From Oscillospiraceae bacterium (GTDB lineage: Bacteria; Bacillota; Clostridia; Monoglobales; Monoglobaceae), in contig SVKF01000011.1 in the NCBI GenBank assembly GCA_015068605.1, positions 1 through 60,947 on the forward strand: a DNA stretch of 60,947 nucleotides. The letters run 5' to 3'. Within the stretch, counting starts at the first letter, position 1. Each line of letters begins with the position of its first letter. The translations under genes and the position numbers were made by a program. The notes below the pieces were generated by a model. That model worked only from the letters and a program-made list of their open reading frames with translations, made no database searches and was not told where the DNA came from. Positions 15,243 to 26,800 of the stretch are shown here, piece after piece.

Positions 15243-17393
15243 TTAGAATTTATATGTATATTTACCTGCGCCTAACTCAAATGTTTTATTTCCAATTTCA
15301 ACACGGGCAGGTCTTGGCAGTTCAAATTCATATACAACTTCATCGCCTGTAAACTCCCATCCTGATTTAATCGTACCAAATCGGCTTTCAATCGATGCTT
15401 TTGCCCATTTCAGTCTCTTATCGGGCTTCGGGCAAATAACAATTCGCTCAAATCCGGGATTTTCTTCGTCAAGCTTAATTCCGCATATCGTTTCATACAT
15501 CCACGAACCCACACAGCCATAAGCATAGTGGTTAAAGGAATTCATACCGGTGTGCCACATAGTTCCGTCTGCTCTCATACTGTCCCAATGCTCCCACACG
15601 GTTGTCGCTCCCATATTAACAGAGAACAACCAGGACGGATATTCCTCCTGCAAAAGCAGAGAATATGCAACATCTTCATATCCGTTTTCCGACAATGCGT
15701 CCATTATATACGGCGTTCCGAGGAAGCCTGTTGTTATTTTGTTTCCGTTTTTCTTAACCAAATCAGCAAGCTTTTCCGCAACCTCATCTCTGTTTTCGGC
15801 AAGATTAAACATAAGCGAAACAGCACATTCCGTCTGGGTTTTATATTCCTTAAACCTTTCTCTGTATGCAGAAACAATCCTTTTGTGCATTTCCTCGTAT
15901 TTGCTGTTATCTCTCCCCAACACCTTTAAAGCCTTTGCCACGATTTCCGTTGAAAGTGCAAAATATGCCGAGGCAATCAAATCCGTATCCGACGCACCGG
16001 TATTAGTGCCTTCCGGCGCATCAAGAGCGAGCCAATCACCCATTTGCTCATCACCGCACCAGAGAAATTCCTCCTCACCTCGGGAGTGCATAAATTCCAC
16101 CCAGCCAATCATACTGTCTATTTGATTTTCCAAAACAGTTTTCTCGCCGTAGGTCAGGTAAATTTGCCAAGGACATATTGTTGCCGCATCGCCCCAGCCC
16201 GTTGCAGGCGTGAAGTCGTACAAAACATCCGGCACAACATTTCCAACAGCACCGTTATTGTGTTGCTCTGCCGCCAAATCCTTGAGCCACTTCTCAAAAA
16301 ATTTCTGCACATCATAATTATAAGACGCTGTTTTCACAAAAACCTGTGCATCAGCTGTCCAGCCCAGTCTTTCATCTCTTTGAGGACAATCTGTCGGTAT
16401 ATCTAAAAAGTTACCCCTTTGCCCCCAAACTATGTTTTGATAAAGCTTATTCAGCTTTTCGTGGGAGCACTCAAAATATCCGGTTCGTTTAATATCCGAA
16501 TGAACAACTATCGCCTCAAACATATCCTCATTCACATAGTCCGGAGCATCATCAAGGCGTATATAACGGAAGCCCATAAAGCTGTGGTGGGGCTTATACT
16601 CCTGCACCCCGTCACGGCAGATATATTCAACTCTCTGCTTTGCACTTCTCAAATTCGCCGTGTAGAAATTCCCGTCAAAATCAAGGGTTTCTGCATGGGA
16701 ATACACAATTTTATCCCCTTTTCTGCCGTCAACCTTAAAGGTGACATAGCCTGTCATATTCTGCCCAAAGTCTATAACCCTTTCGCCCTTTGGTGTCACA
16801 AGCATTCCAAGGGGCTTGATATGCTCCATTTCACGGACAATTTCGCCCTCCTGCGGAATCAAGTTAAGGGTTGTTCCGTAATAATATACCGCATCCTCCC
16901 ACTCATCAAGCTTATAAGTTGCATCATAGGTTTCGCCGTCATAGATTTGGCTGAAACGAATGGGACTTTCAGCGACCTTCCATTTTTTATCTGTTGAAAT
17001 TATCTCCTCTGTTCCGTCGTCATAAACCAGCGTTATAGCCGCAATAATTGCAGGAACAGTTCCCCAGATATTGTTATCTCGCCATATAACAAGGTCGCCT
17101 CTGTACCAACCCTTGCCCACGGTTACGGTTATTTCGTTTCCGCTCTTTAGCTTGTCGGTTATGTCATAGGACTGATACTGGTGTCTTTTGTCATAGGCTG
17201 TCCAGCCCGGAGCCATTATAAAATCTCCGATTCTTTCGCCGTTTATGTGTGCTTCATAAACACCCATGGCAGTTATCTCAAGCACCGCTGATTTTACTTG
17301 CTTTTTAGCCTCAAACTCGCATTTATATATGGGGCAAGCCTCACCATAGTCTTTCTTAGGTCTTATCCATTTTGCAAATTTTATATAACTCAT
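15243..17393 (-). CDS. Alpha-L-rhamnosidase, family GH78
   Basis: A 716-residue inverting glycosidase that releases terminal alpha-L-rhamnose. Residues 1-290 are beta-sandwich modules (GVYEAHINGERIGD, the jelly-roll region), about 300-620 is the (alpha/alpha)6 barrel, and the rest is a C-terminal beta domain. The hallmark DIPTDCPQRDERLGWTADA gives the catalytic acids near residues 340-348. There is no signal peptide, so it should act in the cytoplasm on imported oligosaccharides. It is shorter than many GH78 proteins because extra N-terminal modules are missing. It follows the GH106-like gene after 3 bp, in one operon. Confidence 0.93.
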   Translation of the reverse strand: MSYIKFAKWIRPKKDYGEACPIYKCEFEAKKQVKSAVLEITAMGVYEAHINGERIGDFIMAPGWTAYDKRHQYQSYDITDKLKSGNEITVTVGKGWYRGDLVIWRDNNIWGTVPAIIAAITLVYDDGTEEIISTDKKWKVAESPIRFSQIYDGETYDATYKLDEWEDAVYYYGTTLNLIPQEGEIVREMEHIKPLGMLVTPKGERVIDFGQNMTGYVTFKVDGRKGDKIVYSHAETLDFDGNFYTANLRSAKQRVEYICRDGVQEYKPHHSFMGFRYIRLDDAPDYVNEDMFEAIVVHSDIKRTGYFECSHEKLNKLYQNIVWGQRGNFLDIPTDCPQRDERLGWTADAQVFVKTASYNYDVQKFFEKWLKDLAAEQHNNGAVGNVVPDVLYDFTPATGWGDAATICPWQIYLTYGEKTVLENQIDSMIGWVEFMHSRGEEEFLWCGDEQMGDWLALDAPEGTNTGASDTDLIASAYFALSTEIVAKALKVLGRDNSKYEEMHKRIVSAYRERFKEYKTQTECAVSLMFNLAENRDEVAEKLADLVKKNGNKITTGFLGTPYIMDALSENGYEDVAYSLLLQEEYPSWLFSVNMGATTVWEHWDSMRADGTMWHTGMNSFNHYAYGCVGSWMYETICGIKLDEENPGFERIVICPKPDKRLKWAKASIESRFGTIKSGWEFTGDEVVYEFELPRPARVEIGNKTFELGAGKYTYKF

Positions 17394-17396
17394 CAG

Positions 17397-19949
17397 TTAT
17401 TCCTCTTTTTCAAAAATTTTCACAGGTCCTAAAAGCCCCGACGGCTCAATCAAAAGATACTTGGAAAAGGTATCCTTAAGGGCATAGGCATTATGATTTG
17501 AAACAATGACCGTCAGCTTATTCTTGTCTTTAATATCCTCTTTGGAAATCTCAAAGCGATATGGCGGAATTTGCTTTGAGCCAATGAACTTATCATTTAT
17601 ATAAACCTCTGCCGCCTCGCCCACACAGCCTAAATCAAGGAGAAAATCCTTCTTATCAAGCTCTATTTCCGTCTCATATTTCATATGTCCCGAAAAGTCA
17701 GGCCTTTCGCCCCTGCCCGTTATGTCAGGCAGCTCTTTTACTGTTTTATAGGCTTTAAATTCTGTTTCACATCTTTCCATAAGGCTTATATCAAACTCTG
17801 CGTCAACCATTCTTTCCCCGGAATATGTTTTGGGGGAATATTCCTCAATTCCTTCCGTTTCCACATCCCCGAAAATAATCATCAGAGAATGATAAGGCTC
17901 TATGGATATACTTATATCTGAATTATCGGTTGTTTTAAGCACCGCTTTATTTTCAAAGCCGTCATATTCGATATACTGACCGCCCTCAAATGCAGAAAGA
18001 TTAACACTTGCAGTTATGGTATTATTTATATCCTCATTAACGAACATATAAATATGAGCACCATCTCTTTTATAATGATAATATTTTAAATATATCCCCT
18101 CATAATCGCTTGTCACATCCGCATAATTGCATTTTCTCATATATTCTGCCAATTTGTCAAGGGTTATGTTTTCAAATTCAAAGGGGCTGTTCCATTCCTT
18201 TTCGGAAACCGTTATAATTTTGATGTCCGCATTTTTCAGCTTTTTCGCAACCGCTTCGGGAATAACCTCCGCATAAGGAACAATCAAAACATTATATTTT
18301 TCACCGTTTAATTCACCGTTCTTGATTTTGTCAAGATAATCCGCAGGGATAATATCATAGTCAAAAAGGTTATCATAAAGCTCCTTCGCCACCGCTTCAA
18401 CCGGCAAAAACTCTTTATTTATCCAATAATTTTCCCCATCATATAAAATTGCACAGCTTGGAATATGTATACCGTCAGAAAGCATATAACACATTCTGTT
18501 CAAATATTCCATATTATTTTTAAAGAATTTAAACAGCGGATTTTTTCCCGTATCAGAGAAATTGGGCGGTGTTTCCCCGTCATCCTCTTTTGGGGAAAAT
18601 GCGTGGGGCACATAATAATTAACACCTCTTAAAAGCATATGGTCCATAAGATATTTCATTATCTTAGTCCCCTCTGCCCAGCCATACGCACCAAAAATTT
18701 CACACATAGTTCTGCCTTTTTTCTTTTCATCAATATGGCCTAAAGACGCACCGAGCTTTGCAAGATAATAATTAAAAAACTTACTGTTCATATGCTTATA
18801 ACCGACAAAGCCTGCGTTGTCGCACAGGGTAAGCCCGGGAACAATCTGATGAAGCACAACATCAACTCCCGACATATCCTGACCGTTTAGTCCTCTGAAA
18901 AAGTGTCCTGTTCCGTTTCCCGTTTTTGCGTGAACATTATTATCCTCAATAATATGACCTATATACATCACATTATGCGCCCGACACCAGTCACCAACCT
19001 TATCCCCGAAATTCTTTTGATACTCCTTAGAAATTAAATCCATATATGAATATCTTATTTGGTCGGAAACATTTTCTATATCAAACCAAAGACCGGCAAG
19101 ACTCTTTACATCTATCATTTCTTTAAGCTTATCGTGCCACGGATAATGGACATACGGCACACCCATATCAGGAGCAAAGCCGTCTCTTGTGTTATTCTGG
19201 AAGCATGGCTCGTCCGAGAAAAATCCGCAAAATGTATTTCCGAAATACTCTGAAAATCTGTCATAATGTCCCTGATAAACCTCTTCAATGAACAAATCCA
19301 CGGCATGAGGATTTAACATATCGCAGCTCGGCAAAAGCCACTCCGCAATACCGCTTCTCGTCTTTACCGCCATAACAATCCGCCACCGTCCTTCAGGCAA
19401 ATCAAAATAGACACGCCCATCTGACAGTCCGTCGGTTATATCGATTATATCCGAATATTTATCGCTGTTCGGGATGTGCTTTATGGCAAACACAGCCACG
19501 ACCTCATCTTCGCCTATATCCTCCGGTCTTTTAGTTGTGGCATATTCCAAATCGCAATTCAGCCAAATATCAACCATAGCACTTCCACCCTTAACGGGAC
19601 CTGCTACATCAATATGGTATTCCGTTATGCCCCATGACCGCAAATCTCTGTATTTTTCATCAAAAATTCCGTTTGCATAGCCTGTCGGATAGTGTTTATC
19701 GTCAAGAATCCACACCTTCATATTCCGCTTTTTACATTCCTTAAATATCATGGCAACATCTTCCCACCAGTCCTCACGGCAAAACTCATCGTGAGTTCTG
19801 GATTCAAGGCATATCGACCTTATGTTACAGCTTTGAATTCGGTCTATTTCAGCAATAATTTTTTCGTGCTCTTCATTATGGAGCCAGATAAACGGTGTTA
19901 CATAATCAATGTCTATATTCTTTAAATTTTCAACTAATCTTCTGTCCAC
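17397..19949 (-). CDS. GH106-like alpha-L-rhamnosidase/glycosidase
   Basis: An 850-residue cytoplasmic protein resembling the GH106/BT-type rhamnosidase fold: an N-terminal TIM barrel (YVTPFIWLHNEEHEKI, WILDDKHYPTGYANG, FCGFFSDEPCF), a long middle region with GHIIEDNNVHAKTGNGTGHF, and a C-terminal galactose-binding-like sandwich (ETEIELDKKDFLLDLG, AEVYINDKFIG). FSDEP is a likely acid/base site. I place the start at a GTG nine bases after GGGAGG; the reading frame extends 29 codons upstream to an ATG, but that stretch has a weak ribosome site and sequence unlike the family. It is cotranscribed with GH78. Rhamnogalacturonan-type substrates are likely but inferred. Confidence 0.8.
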   Translation of the reverse strand: MDRRLVENLKNIDIDYVTPFIWLHNEEHEKIIAEIDRIQSCNIRSICLESRTHDEFCREDWWEDVAMIFKECKKRNMKVWILDDKHYPTGYANGIFDEKYRDLRSWGITEYHIDVAGPVKGGSAMVDIWLNCDLEYATTKRPEDIGEDEVVAVFAIKHIPNSDKYSDIIDITDGLSDGRVYFDLPEGRWRIVMAVKTRSGIAEWLLPSCDMLNPHAVDLFIEEVYQGHYDRFSEYFGNTFCGFFSDEPCFQNNTRDGFAPDMGVPYVHYPWHDKLKEMIDVKSLAGLWFDIENVSDQIRYSYMDLISKEYQKNFGDKVGDWCRAHNVMYIGHIIEDNNVHAKTGNGTGHFFRGLNGQDMSGVDVVLHQIVPGLTLCDNAGFVGYKHMNSKFFNYYLAKLGASLGHIDEKKKGRTMCEIFGAYGWAEGTKIMKYLMDHMLLRGVNYYVPHAFSPKEDDGETPPNFSDTGKNPLFKFFKNNMEYLNRMCYMLSDGIHIPSCAILYDGENYWINKEFLPVEAVAKELYDNLFDYDIIPADYLDKIKNGELNGEKYNVLIVPYAEVIPEAVAKKLKNADIKIITVSEKEWNSPFEFENITLDKLAEYMRKCNYADVTSDYEGIYLKYYHYKRDGAHIYMFVNEDINNTITASVNLSAFEGGQYIEYDGFENKAVLKTTDNSDISISIEPYHSLMIIFGDVETEGIEEYSPKTYSGERMVDAEFDISLMERCETEFKAYKTVKELPDITGRGERPDFSGHMKYETEIELDKKDFLLDLGCVGEAAEVYINDKFIGSKQIPPYRFEISKEDIKDKNKLTVIVSNHNAYALKDTFSKYLLIEPSGLLGPVKIFEKEE

Positions 19950-20003
19950 TTCTGTTTTCCTCCCAACACTTCCTGCATAGCATAAATTCTTCTGTTTATC
20001 TAC

Positions 20004-20012
20004 ATTATAGCA
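20004..20012 (-). promoter_or_regulatory. Extended -10 promoter of the rhamnosidase operon
   Basis: TGCTATAAT on the minus strand, about 55 bp before the GTG start; the -35 region is weak. This suggests that the GH106-GH78 unit can be transcribed separately from the seven-gene unit upstream. Confidence 0.55.
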
Positions 20013-20142
20013 TTTCTCATATTTAAATAAATACACAAAATAACCTTTTTTTATTTTTCATCCATATTATCTTAACATATATTAAATTCAAATTCAAACC
20101 AAATAGTAACTATTTATAGCGTTTTAGTAAGATTTTAAAGCA

Positions 20143-20172
20143 TTACCGAAGCAGGAAATCCCGCTTCGGTAA
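20143..20172 (-). terminator. Terminator of the seven-gene carbohydrate operon
   Basis: A perfect 10-bp stem, TTACCGAAGC/GCTTCGGTAA, with a 10-nt loop, 8 bp after the stop of the last gene. The T-tract is weak, so some read-through into the rhamnosidase operon is possible. Confidence 0.7.
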
Positions 20173-20180
20173 CCTTTCTA

Positions 20181-22895
20181 TTATTTATATACAACCAGCT
20201 GCTTTGCACTGGTATGAGAGGTCTGCACCAATATAGCTGAGCATTCATCTCCAACTGATTTATAGCCAACCACATCATTTAATGAGCCGACATAAACTCT
20301 TTCCTCTTCCTTCTTTGATGCATCGTAAACTATAACACTGATTCCTGAAACTCTGAAAGCTTCGTCAAAATCACTTCCCGAATTATAGCCGAATCGCACC
20401 GTGTTTCCGACACATTCGTTGGCAAAGCCGAAGGAAAGCTGTGTTGCGTTGTTATAGTATTGAGAATCTGCCGATCCGTTATAGAGATAGCATCTTCCGC
20501 CGTCAACAATTCCCTGCCACACTCCCGTGGAGCTGTCAGGTCGTTTGCCCTGCCAGAGGCTGTAATCATAGAGCACAACTATATCAGGCTGACCTGCTGT
20601 GTATGACGGCATAATCTTGCCCCACACATCATAGTTAAGCTGAACCAAATCGCCCTGCTCAACATCGCCAATTTCAATTCTGCTGTCAAGCTCATATTCA
20701 ACCCTCGCGCCTCTGGTGTAACCGCAGAGAACATTAACCACATCTCCGTTTTGGTTGACACTCTCGTGGATTTCGTCAACCAAAACAAAGGTTTTATCAT
20801 AAGCGTTTGCAGGAAGCACACTATATTTATATCTCACCGCAACAACATCCGCAAATTCGTTCATAACATTTGTGGTATACGCATTTGACGGATAATACGC
20901 ATCTATTCGCATAACAAGGTTCGTTTTAAGCGGTTGAACCATAACCTCGCTCTGCTCAATTTCACCATAAACCGGGTCATAAGGTACGCAGTAAACAGGT
21001 GTGTCCGCCGTCATATATGCTCTAAGACCTATGCGGTAATCTCTGTAATACTTAACTGAAAAGTCATCTGTATAGCCATAGATTGGCGTGAGTGAGCTAC
21101 GGTCATTTTCATAAGGCTCATTTAAGAACGGTGTATCAATCTCCTTAAAATTGCCCTCTGCGTCAAGAGTATATCTCATCATTGTGGCTTTAAGCTCTCC
21201 GCCGCCCAACGCTAAGAATGCACTTTGTGCCTTTTTCGGCTCATTTTTATATCTTCTGCCGTCAATTTTGATATTTTTCGCAAAGGCAATATCTGTTATC
21301 TTTCCGTTTGGGTCTAACACCTTTACCAAAACCTTTTCGTCAAAGCCGTCCTTTATGTAGGTTGTGTCAATAACATAGGCATAGCTCATAGATTTTGACA
21401 CCTCTGCGGAAACAAACGCAATTTCATTCATAAAATCACATCCGTAATAATAGCTGTTTCCGTTTTTGACCTCAGCCTTAAAATCCTCTGCATATTTTTT
21501 ATCAACCGTATACTCAACTCCGTTGATTTTTGCAACGGTTGTTTTCCCCGATTTAACAAAATCAAGTGTTCCGTTCACCACTATGCTTGAAACAATTATT
21601 GTTATATGCTCATTGCTGTTATAGGTTTTTGCGACAGATAAAACATTCTCGGCTTTTATCTCGTCAATTTCAAGGGGATTCATATTTCCATCATAGATTT
21701 TCACATTATTATATCCCTTGCAATCCAGATAATTCCCGTTTCCTGTTTCGCTGTAAATCAGCATTTTATCCTTGTCCACACCGCTTGCAACAACAGTTTC
21801 ATAATTATCTATAACAATCAAATCAAATATTTTATCATTATCGCTGTCCTTTAGCGATATAAAGCCTTTGTTAAGCTCATCAAAAAGTCTTGTTATATCC
21901 TTATCAACAGGGTAGCCGTTATAAACAATCACCGCATCCTCAAGCTTCTCCCTCTGTTCCTTAGAGCTTTCATCGCTTGCAAAATAGGTTATTTCATCAT
22001 AATCGAAAGAAACAAAATTGCTGATTTCAAATTTAACATTTTCCGTTTTGGTTTTTGCAAGATAAATCACCCTCGGCAATTTATCCGTACTTTTATATCT
22101 GTAAAAATATTTCACATATTCGCCCAGATACTCGCTGTTCTCAACATCCTCATCAGCATAAAACTGCATTCCGTCAATATACATAATGCCATCCTCCGGC
22201 GGTGTATCGAAATTGATTGTTCTGCCGCTTACGCCGTTTACTGTTCCTTCATCAAAATAAATATCGTGGTATAAGGACAATAAAGTATTTTTTGATGAGG
22301 CGGTATATTCCATAGAATCATTGCCTATAATAACAGGCTCATACATTCCCACCTGCGATGCTTCAAAAATCAGCCTTGCGATTTCCTTAACCTTAATAGC
22401 CTTCTCGTCCGCAACCGAAATCAAAAATCCACATTCTCTTGCAGTTTTCAGATAACCCATAGGGTAACCGCCTCTGACATTGGAATATTCGCCATACCCC
22501 ATTGCCTGACAAAGCATTTTAACCGCTTCTTCTAAAGCAATATTGTCATCCGGACGGAATTTATCGTCTGCCGGTCTGCTTATTATCCCAAGCTCTGTTA
22601 AGCTTTCTATGGCTTTTGCGCCGTATGCCGTCATAGCCACATCCGAAAAATACCTTTGTGTCGCCTCTAAATTCGTGTCAACGCCAAGCAAATTTGCAAG
22701 ATAGAGTGCAAAATCTTCCCTTGTAACAATATTTTCCGCCATTGCGTCATTACTCAATTCTATAACACCTATTTTACCTAACAGTTCAAGTGCACTATTT
22801 TCAGTATTTTCTAATACCGTTGCGTTGACAGATTTGGAAAACGGCACAGATAAAATCATTGTCATCACTAAAAGCAGTGTCAGTATCTTTTTCAT
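20181..22895 (-). CDS. Secreted protein with N-terminal SLH domains, otherwise unknown
   Basis: A 904-residue exported protein. Residues 1-27 form the signal peptide. About 35-185 contains two or three degenerate SLH repeats (LGKIGVIELSN, VTREDFALYLANLLG, LTELGIISRPADDKFRPDDN). The remaining 700 residues are beta-rich with no domain I recognise. SLH domains bind pyruvylated wall polymer, so this should coat the cell surface. The second of two close ATGs is chosen because AGGAGG lies 8 nt upstream of it but only 2 nt from the first. It is the last gene of the operon, after the GH43-like gene. It could be an attachment or scaffolding protein for polysaccharide capture. Confidence 0.78.
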   Translation of the reverse strand: MKKILTLLLVMTMILSVPFSKSVNATVLENTENSALELLGKIGVIELSNDAMAENIVTREDFALYLANLLGVDTNLEATQRYFSDVAMTAYGAKAIESLTELGIISRPADDKFRPDDNIALEEAVKMLCQAMGYGEYSNVRGGYPMGYLKTARECGFLISVADEKAIKVKEIARLIFEASQVGMYEPVIIGNDSMEYTASSKNTLLSLYHDIYFDEGTVNGVSGRTINFDTPPEDGIMYIDGMQFYADEDVENSEYLGEYVKYFYRYKSTDKLPRVIYLAKTKTENVKFEISNFVSFDYDEITYFASDESSKEQREKLEDAVIVYNGYPVDKDITRLFDELNKGFISLKDSDNDKIFDLIVIDNYETVVASGVDKDKMLIYSETGNGNYLDCKGYNNVKIYDGNMNPLEIDEIKAENVLSVAKTYNSNEHITIIVSSIVVNGTLDFVKSGKTTVAKINGVEYTVDKKYAEDFKAEVKNGNSYYYGCDFMNEIAFVSAEVSKSMSYAYVIDTTYIKDGFDEKVLVKVLDPNGKITDIAFAKNIKIDGRRYKNEPKKAQSAFLALGGGELKATMMRYTLDAEGNFKEIDTPFLNEPYENDRSSLTPIYGYTDDFSVKYYRDYRIGLRAYMTADTPVYCVPYDPVYGEIEQSEVMVQPLKTNLVMRIDAYYPSNAYTTNVMNEFADVVAVRYKYSVLPANAYDKTFVLVDEIHESVNQNGDVVNVLCGYTRGARVEYELDSRIEIGDVEQGDLVQLNYDVWGKIMPSYTAGQPDIVVLYDYSLWQGKRPDSSTGVWQGIVDGGRCYLYNGSADSQYYNNATQLSFGFANECVGNTVRFGYNSGSDFDEAFRVSGISVIVYDASKKEEERVYVGSLNDVVGYKSVGDECSAILVQTSHTSAKQLVVYK

Positions 22896-22945
22896 TGACA
22901 TTTCCTCCTTCTGTTATAAATCAATTTAAACGAAGCTATAAGCCT

Positions 22946-23830
22946 TTATTCTTCCTTTAAAAGCAGCTTACCGTCTTTTTCTTCAATATCGAAAATCAAC
23001 GGATGTTCCTCTCCTGCTTTGCTGTTTGGCGTGTGGATAACAAGCTTTAAATTTCCGCCAAAGTCACGAAAAACCATTCCGTGTCCGCCGTCATTGTCAT
23101 AAAGAAGCTCATCCTGGAAAATCCAGTTTCCGTCAATTTCCCCATTGTCGGATTTGGCAACAGCCTGAAAATAGTTATAAGCTCCATTGCTGTCCTTGTT
23201 AAATCCTGACCACAGCATATACAGGTTTTCTTCGGTTCTCTGCATAAACGGACCTTCCGTAACGTGCCATATATTGTTGTTTCCACGCCTTGAAACGCTT
23301 TTCTCAAATTCACTGCCATAAAGCAACGGAATCGGTTCTCCCACGGATTTTTTTAAATCCTTTGTAAGCCTTAAAGCCTCTATGCTTGACTCACTTATAT
23401 GCCATTTTTCGTTATGGAATACATCCTCATTATGACTCACAACAATATAGGGAATTCCATTTTTATCAACATAGAGAGTTCCGTCTATACATTGCCACTT
23501 TAATTCCGTTCGTGTCGGAGGGTCTGCATACGAAGTAAACTCTCCGTCGGGTGCATCACCTATGAGAATTTGAGTGCACGCCCCCTCAAATGAGGCAAAA
23601 AGGTAATATTTACCGCAATACTTATGAAGCTCAGGCGCCCAATACCATTTTTCCGCCCAAAAATCCTCAGTCTTTTCAAATATCGTCTTTCCCTCTGACC
23701 AGTTTTCCAAATCCTCGCTTTCGTAAACCTTAAAGCAAAGCTTTTCCTGCTTCTCCGTTCCATACATATAATATTTCCCGTTTTCTGCATAAATAAAGGG
23801 GTCTCTTATTCTTATATCCTTCGTTTTCAT
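22946..23830 (-). CDS. GH43-like five-bladed beta-propeller glycosidase
   Basis: A 294-residue enzyme without a signal peptide. The GH43 catalytic trio is visible: general base Asp10 in IRDPFIY, pKa-modulating Asp116 in CIDGTLYVD and general acid Glu191 in HVTEGPFM, plus GGHGMVF near the end. GH43 enzymes remove arabinose, xylose or galactose from hemicellulose and pectin side chains. It starts 14 bp after the SLH protein gene upstream (GGAGACGGAG site). Cytoplasmic location implies action on imported oligosaccharides. The exact sugar cannot be read from sequence. Confidence 0.88.
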   Translation of the reverse strand: MKTKDIRIRDPFIYAENGKYYMYGTEKQEKLCFKVYESEDLENWSEGKTIFEKTEDFWAEKWYWAPELHKYCGKYYLFASFEGACTQILIGDAPDGEFTSYADPPTRTELKWQCIDGTLYVDKNGIPYIVVSHNEDVFHNEKWHISESSIEALRLTKDLKKSVGEPIPLLYGSEFEKSVSRRGNNNIWHVTEGPFMQRTEENLYMLWSGFNKDSNGAYNYFQAVAKSDNGEIDGNWIFQDELLYDNDGGHGMVFRDFGGNLKLVIHTPNSKAGEEHPLIFDIEEKDGKLLLKEE

Positions 23831-23844
23831 ATTCTCTCCGTCTC

Positions 23845-26800
23845 CTACAGTTTAAGCAAGCTGTATATTATCTTCGCCGCTTCGGCTCTTGTTGCTCTGC
23901 CCTTAGGAGAAAAATTCGAGCCGTCAACACCGTTTATGGCATTTTCTCCTTTAAGTGCATAAACCGCAGTTTTTGCGTATTCCGCTATTTCTTCATCATC
24001 GTCAAACTTAACATCCGACACATTGGCGTATTTTTTACCGCCCGACAAGGATGCGTTATAAACCATCACAGCCAAATCCTGTCTTGTGATATAATCGCCT
24101 ACCCCGAAAATACTCTCGCTGTAGCCTTTAACCACTCCGCTGCCGTAAGCCTTTGCGATATACGGATAATACCACGCTGTTTTATCCGCATCCTTAAACG
24201 GCACCACGCCCTCTTCCTTGTCCGAAAGATATGTGTTTACAAGAATTTTCGCCATCTCTTCACGGGTAATTAAATTATTCGGGCTAAAGGTTGTCTTTGA
24301 GGTTCCGTTTATTATCCCCTGCTCGGCAAGGTAAACAATGGCAGGCTTTGCCCATTCAACATTTTCTATATCTTCAAATATATCATACAAAAGCGGAGCT
24401 TCGCTTACCTCATTTTCCTCAATAGGCAAGGTAACATTTGACGGTTTCGAGCCTCCGCCCGACGACGAGCCTCCGCCGCCACCTGACGATGAGCCGCCGC
24501 CTCCGCCTCCGCCGGATTCGGTTTTATTGTTAGCCTCCAACGCTTTTTTCAGCTCTGCATAGCTTTCATATTCTTTTCCTGCCGTTTTTCTGAAGGCTGC
24601 CTCAGAAAGCTTTTCCGCAGCAACACCGATTTCGTTTTCATAGGCTTTTACGATTTCCTTTGTATTTCCATAACCGTCTTTTAATTCCACAACTGACAAA
24701 ACAAACTGTTCCGTTAAAGCATCATAGAAATCATCAACGGAGGTAAAATTCTTTCCTTCAAGCTTTGCTGTAACACTTTTTTCAAACTGCTCTGTTACAT
24801 ACTCTTTATCCATCCATTCGGAAATTCCTTCATTCTCTAACTCAAGCATCTGTGCATAATCAAACAGATTGTCTTCGCTTCCCTTTTGAACGGCTGTTAT
24901 GAGATAAAGCTTGTTCAGGATGTTCTTCGCTTCTTCAGCATCATTTTCAGGCAGGCTCTCCATTTTATCAAGAAGCACCGCCACGGTTTCATTTGAGCCG
25001 GCATTATAAAGCTCAAGGGCTATACCTAAATTTATATACTGCTCCGAAAGAGTCTGCGCTTTATCGGTTGATAAATTCAATATCGCCACGGCATTTTCCA
25101 CACTCGTATCCGTTGCATATATAAATTCACCCGTGTCAAGGAGCATTTCGTCTGCCCTGTAAACATACACGGTATATTCCCCTGTGCTGAATTTCTCTGT
25201 TGAAAGCTTAAAGCTGAACTCGCCGTTTTCATCAGCATTTATCACTTTTCTGTATACCATTGTGCAATCCTTATTAGTCGCATACTGCTCCTTATCCGCA
25301 GGAATATCAAGGATTATCTGTTCCTTTGGATTTGCATTTCCATACACCAAGACCGAGTCCTTTAACGCCTTGATATTTGCAAAGCCGTCAGCCTTGGTAT
25401 AGCCGTCAAGCTCATAAACAAAGGCTTTTACGCTGTCAACATTCTCCATTATCATAAGCATTATCATATCGCTGAAAATAGAAACAGTTTTTTCGGCTGA
25501 TTTGAGAGTGATTGTTTTTGATTTCTGTCCGACCATTCTCTCGCCATTTTCACTGTTTTTATATGATGCAAGAACAAGATTTAAATTTCTTTCGTTTCCT
25601 GCTATTTCAGCCATATAACCCTCAAAAAAGGCAACAGTTCCGGCGTTGACCGCTCCGGTTATCTCGTTTTTATAGCCATCAAGCACCTTGAGATTTCCAA
25701 CATACAAGCCCTTGCCGTTTCCCAGCGAAAAGCTTGTCGTATAATCCCTTGCTTCCGCGCCTAAATTGGATTCAACTCCCCTTACCAAAACCGTATATTC
25801 CTGATTTAACGGGAGAAATTTATCAAAGGCAAGCTCGACCGTGTAATCCTCCTCGTTATAGTCTTCAACCTCAAAGGAATATTCATTTCCGTCAGCATCA
25901 CAGACCTTAACGCTCTCAGTCGTTACAGAAGCCGTATCAACCCCTGAGGTGAAGCTTATTTCCATTTTATTTATAACAGACTTAATTTCACGAAGTGGCT
26001 CAAATTTCTCACCGTCAACCGAAACAAGTCTGGTTTTCAAAGGCTTAAATTCAGGCTCTTCATTTGTGATTTTAAAGTTATCAATAACAAAATTAGAGTC
26101 ATTTGTATGCGAGAAGGTTTTTTCTTCACCTGTTACACTGTCGATATAATTAACGCTTCCGTCAATTATCTCAAACTTTACAGGATTTTCCACCCAGAAT
26201 GAGGCTCTTGCGGCAACCGTCCCGTATTGCGCATCCTTATAACCTGCAGGAAGTGAAACAGGTCCGATTTGTTCACCGTCAATATATCCTGTCACCTCAA
26301 GATTTTCCATATCAAACTCAAGCTCTATATGATACCATTTATCCTTCTCAATTCTGACATAGTTTCCCTCGCTTGGGAGAATACCGTTTCCAAAACCGAG
26401 ACGGTCTCCGTAAAGCTGGAAAAATGCATCCGGATAAACAACTTTATCATTTGAAACATAGCTTCTGTCGGCAGACGGTAAAAAGTTAGCCGCTCCCAAA
26501 TCCTTTCCGTTTGAGTCCATTCGTGCTTTTCCGTCCTCTGCAACAGGAGCAAGTAACATTCTCATATTCTGGTTAAGCTGGTCAATGGAAGTCATCCCCG
26601 GCTTTCCCGATTTAACCGAGTCATAAACCGCCTGAACAAGATTTGGGTCATCTTCGCCTTTAATATACTTATTCATTGCTGTCTGTTTATAGTCAAACTC
26701 CATTTTGAACTTGTAATCAATAGCCTTCCCGAAGTTTCTCGTGTTCAAAACCTGAACAAGACCGTTCATTCCCGCATAAAACGCTTTATCGTGTTCATCA

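Noticed and set aside
24420-24540. Low-complexity repeat or CRISPR-like array
   Set aside because: It encodes the Gly/Ser linker of the SLH protein; repeats are short codon repeats without spacers. No CRISPR array was found in the window.
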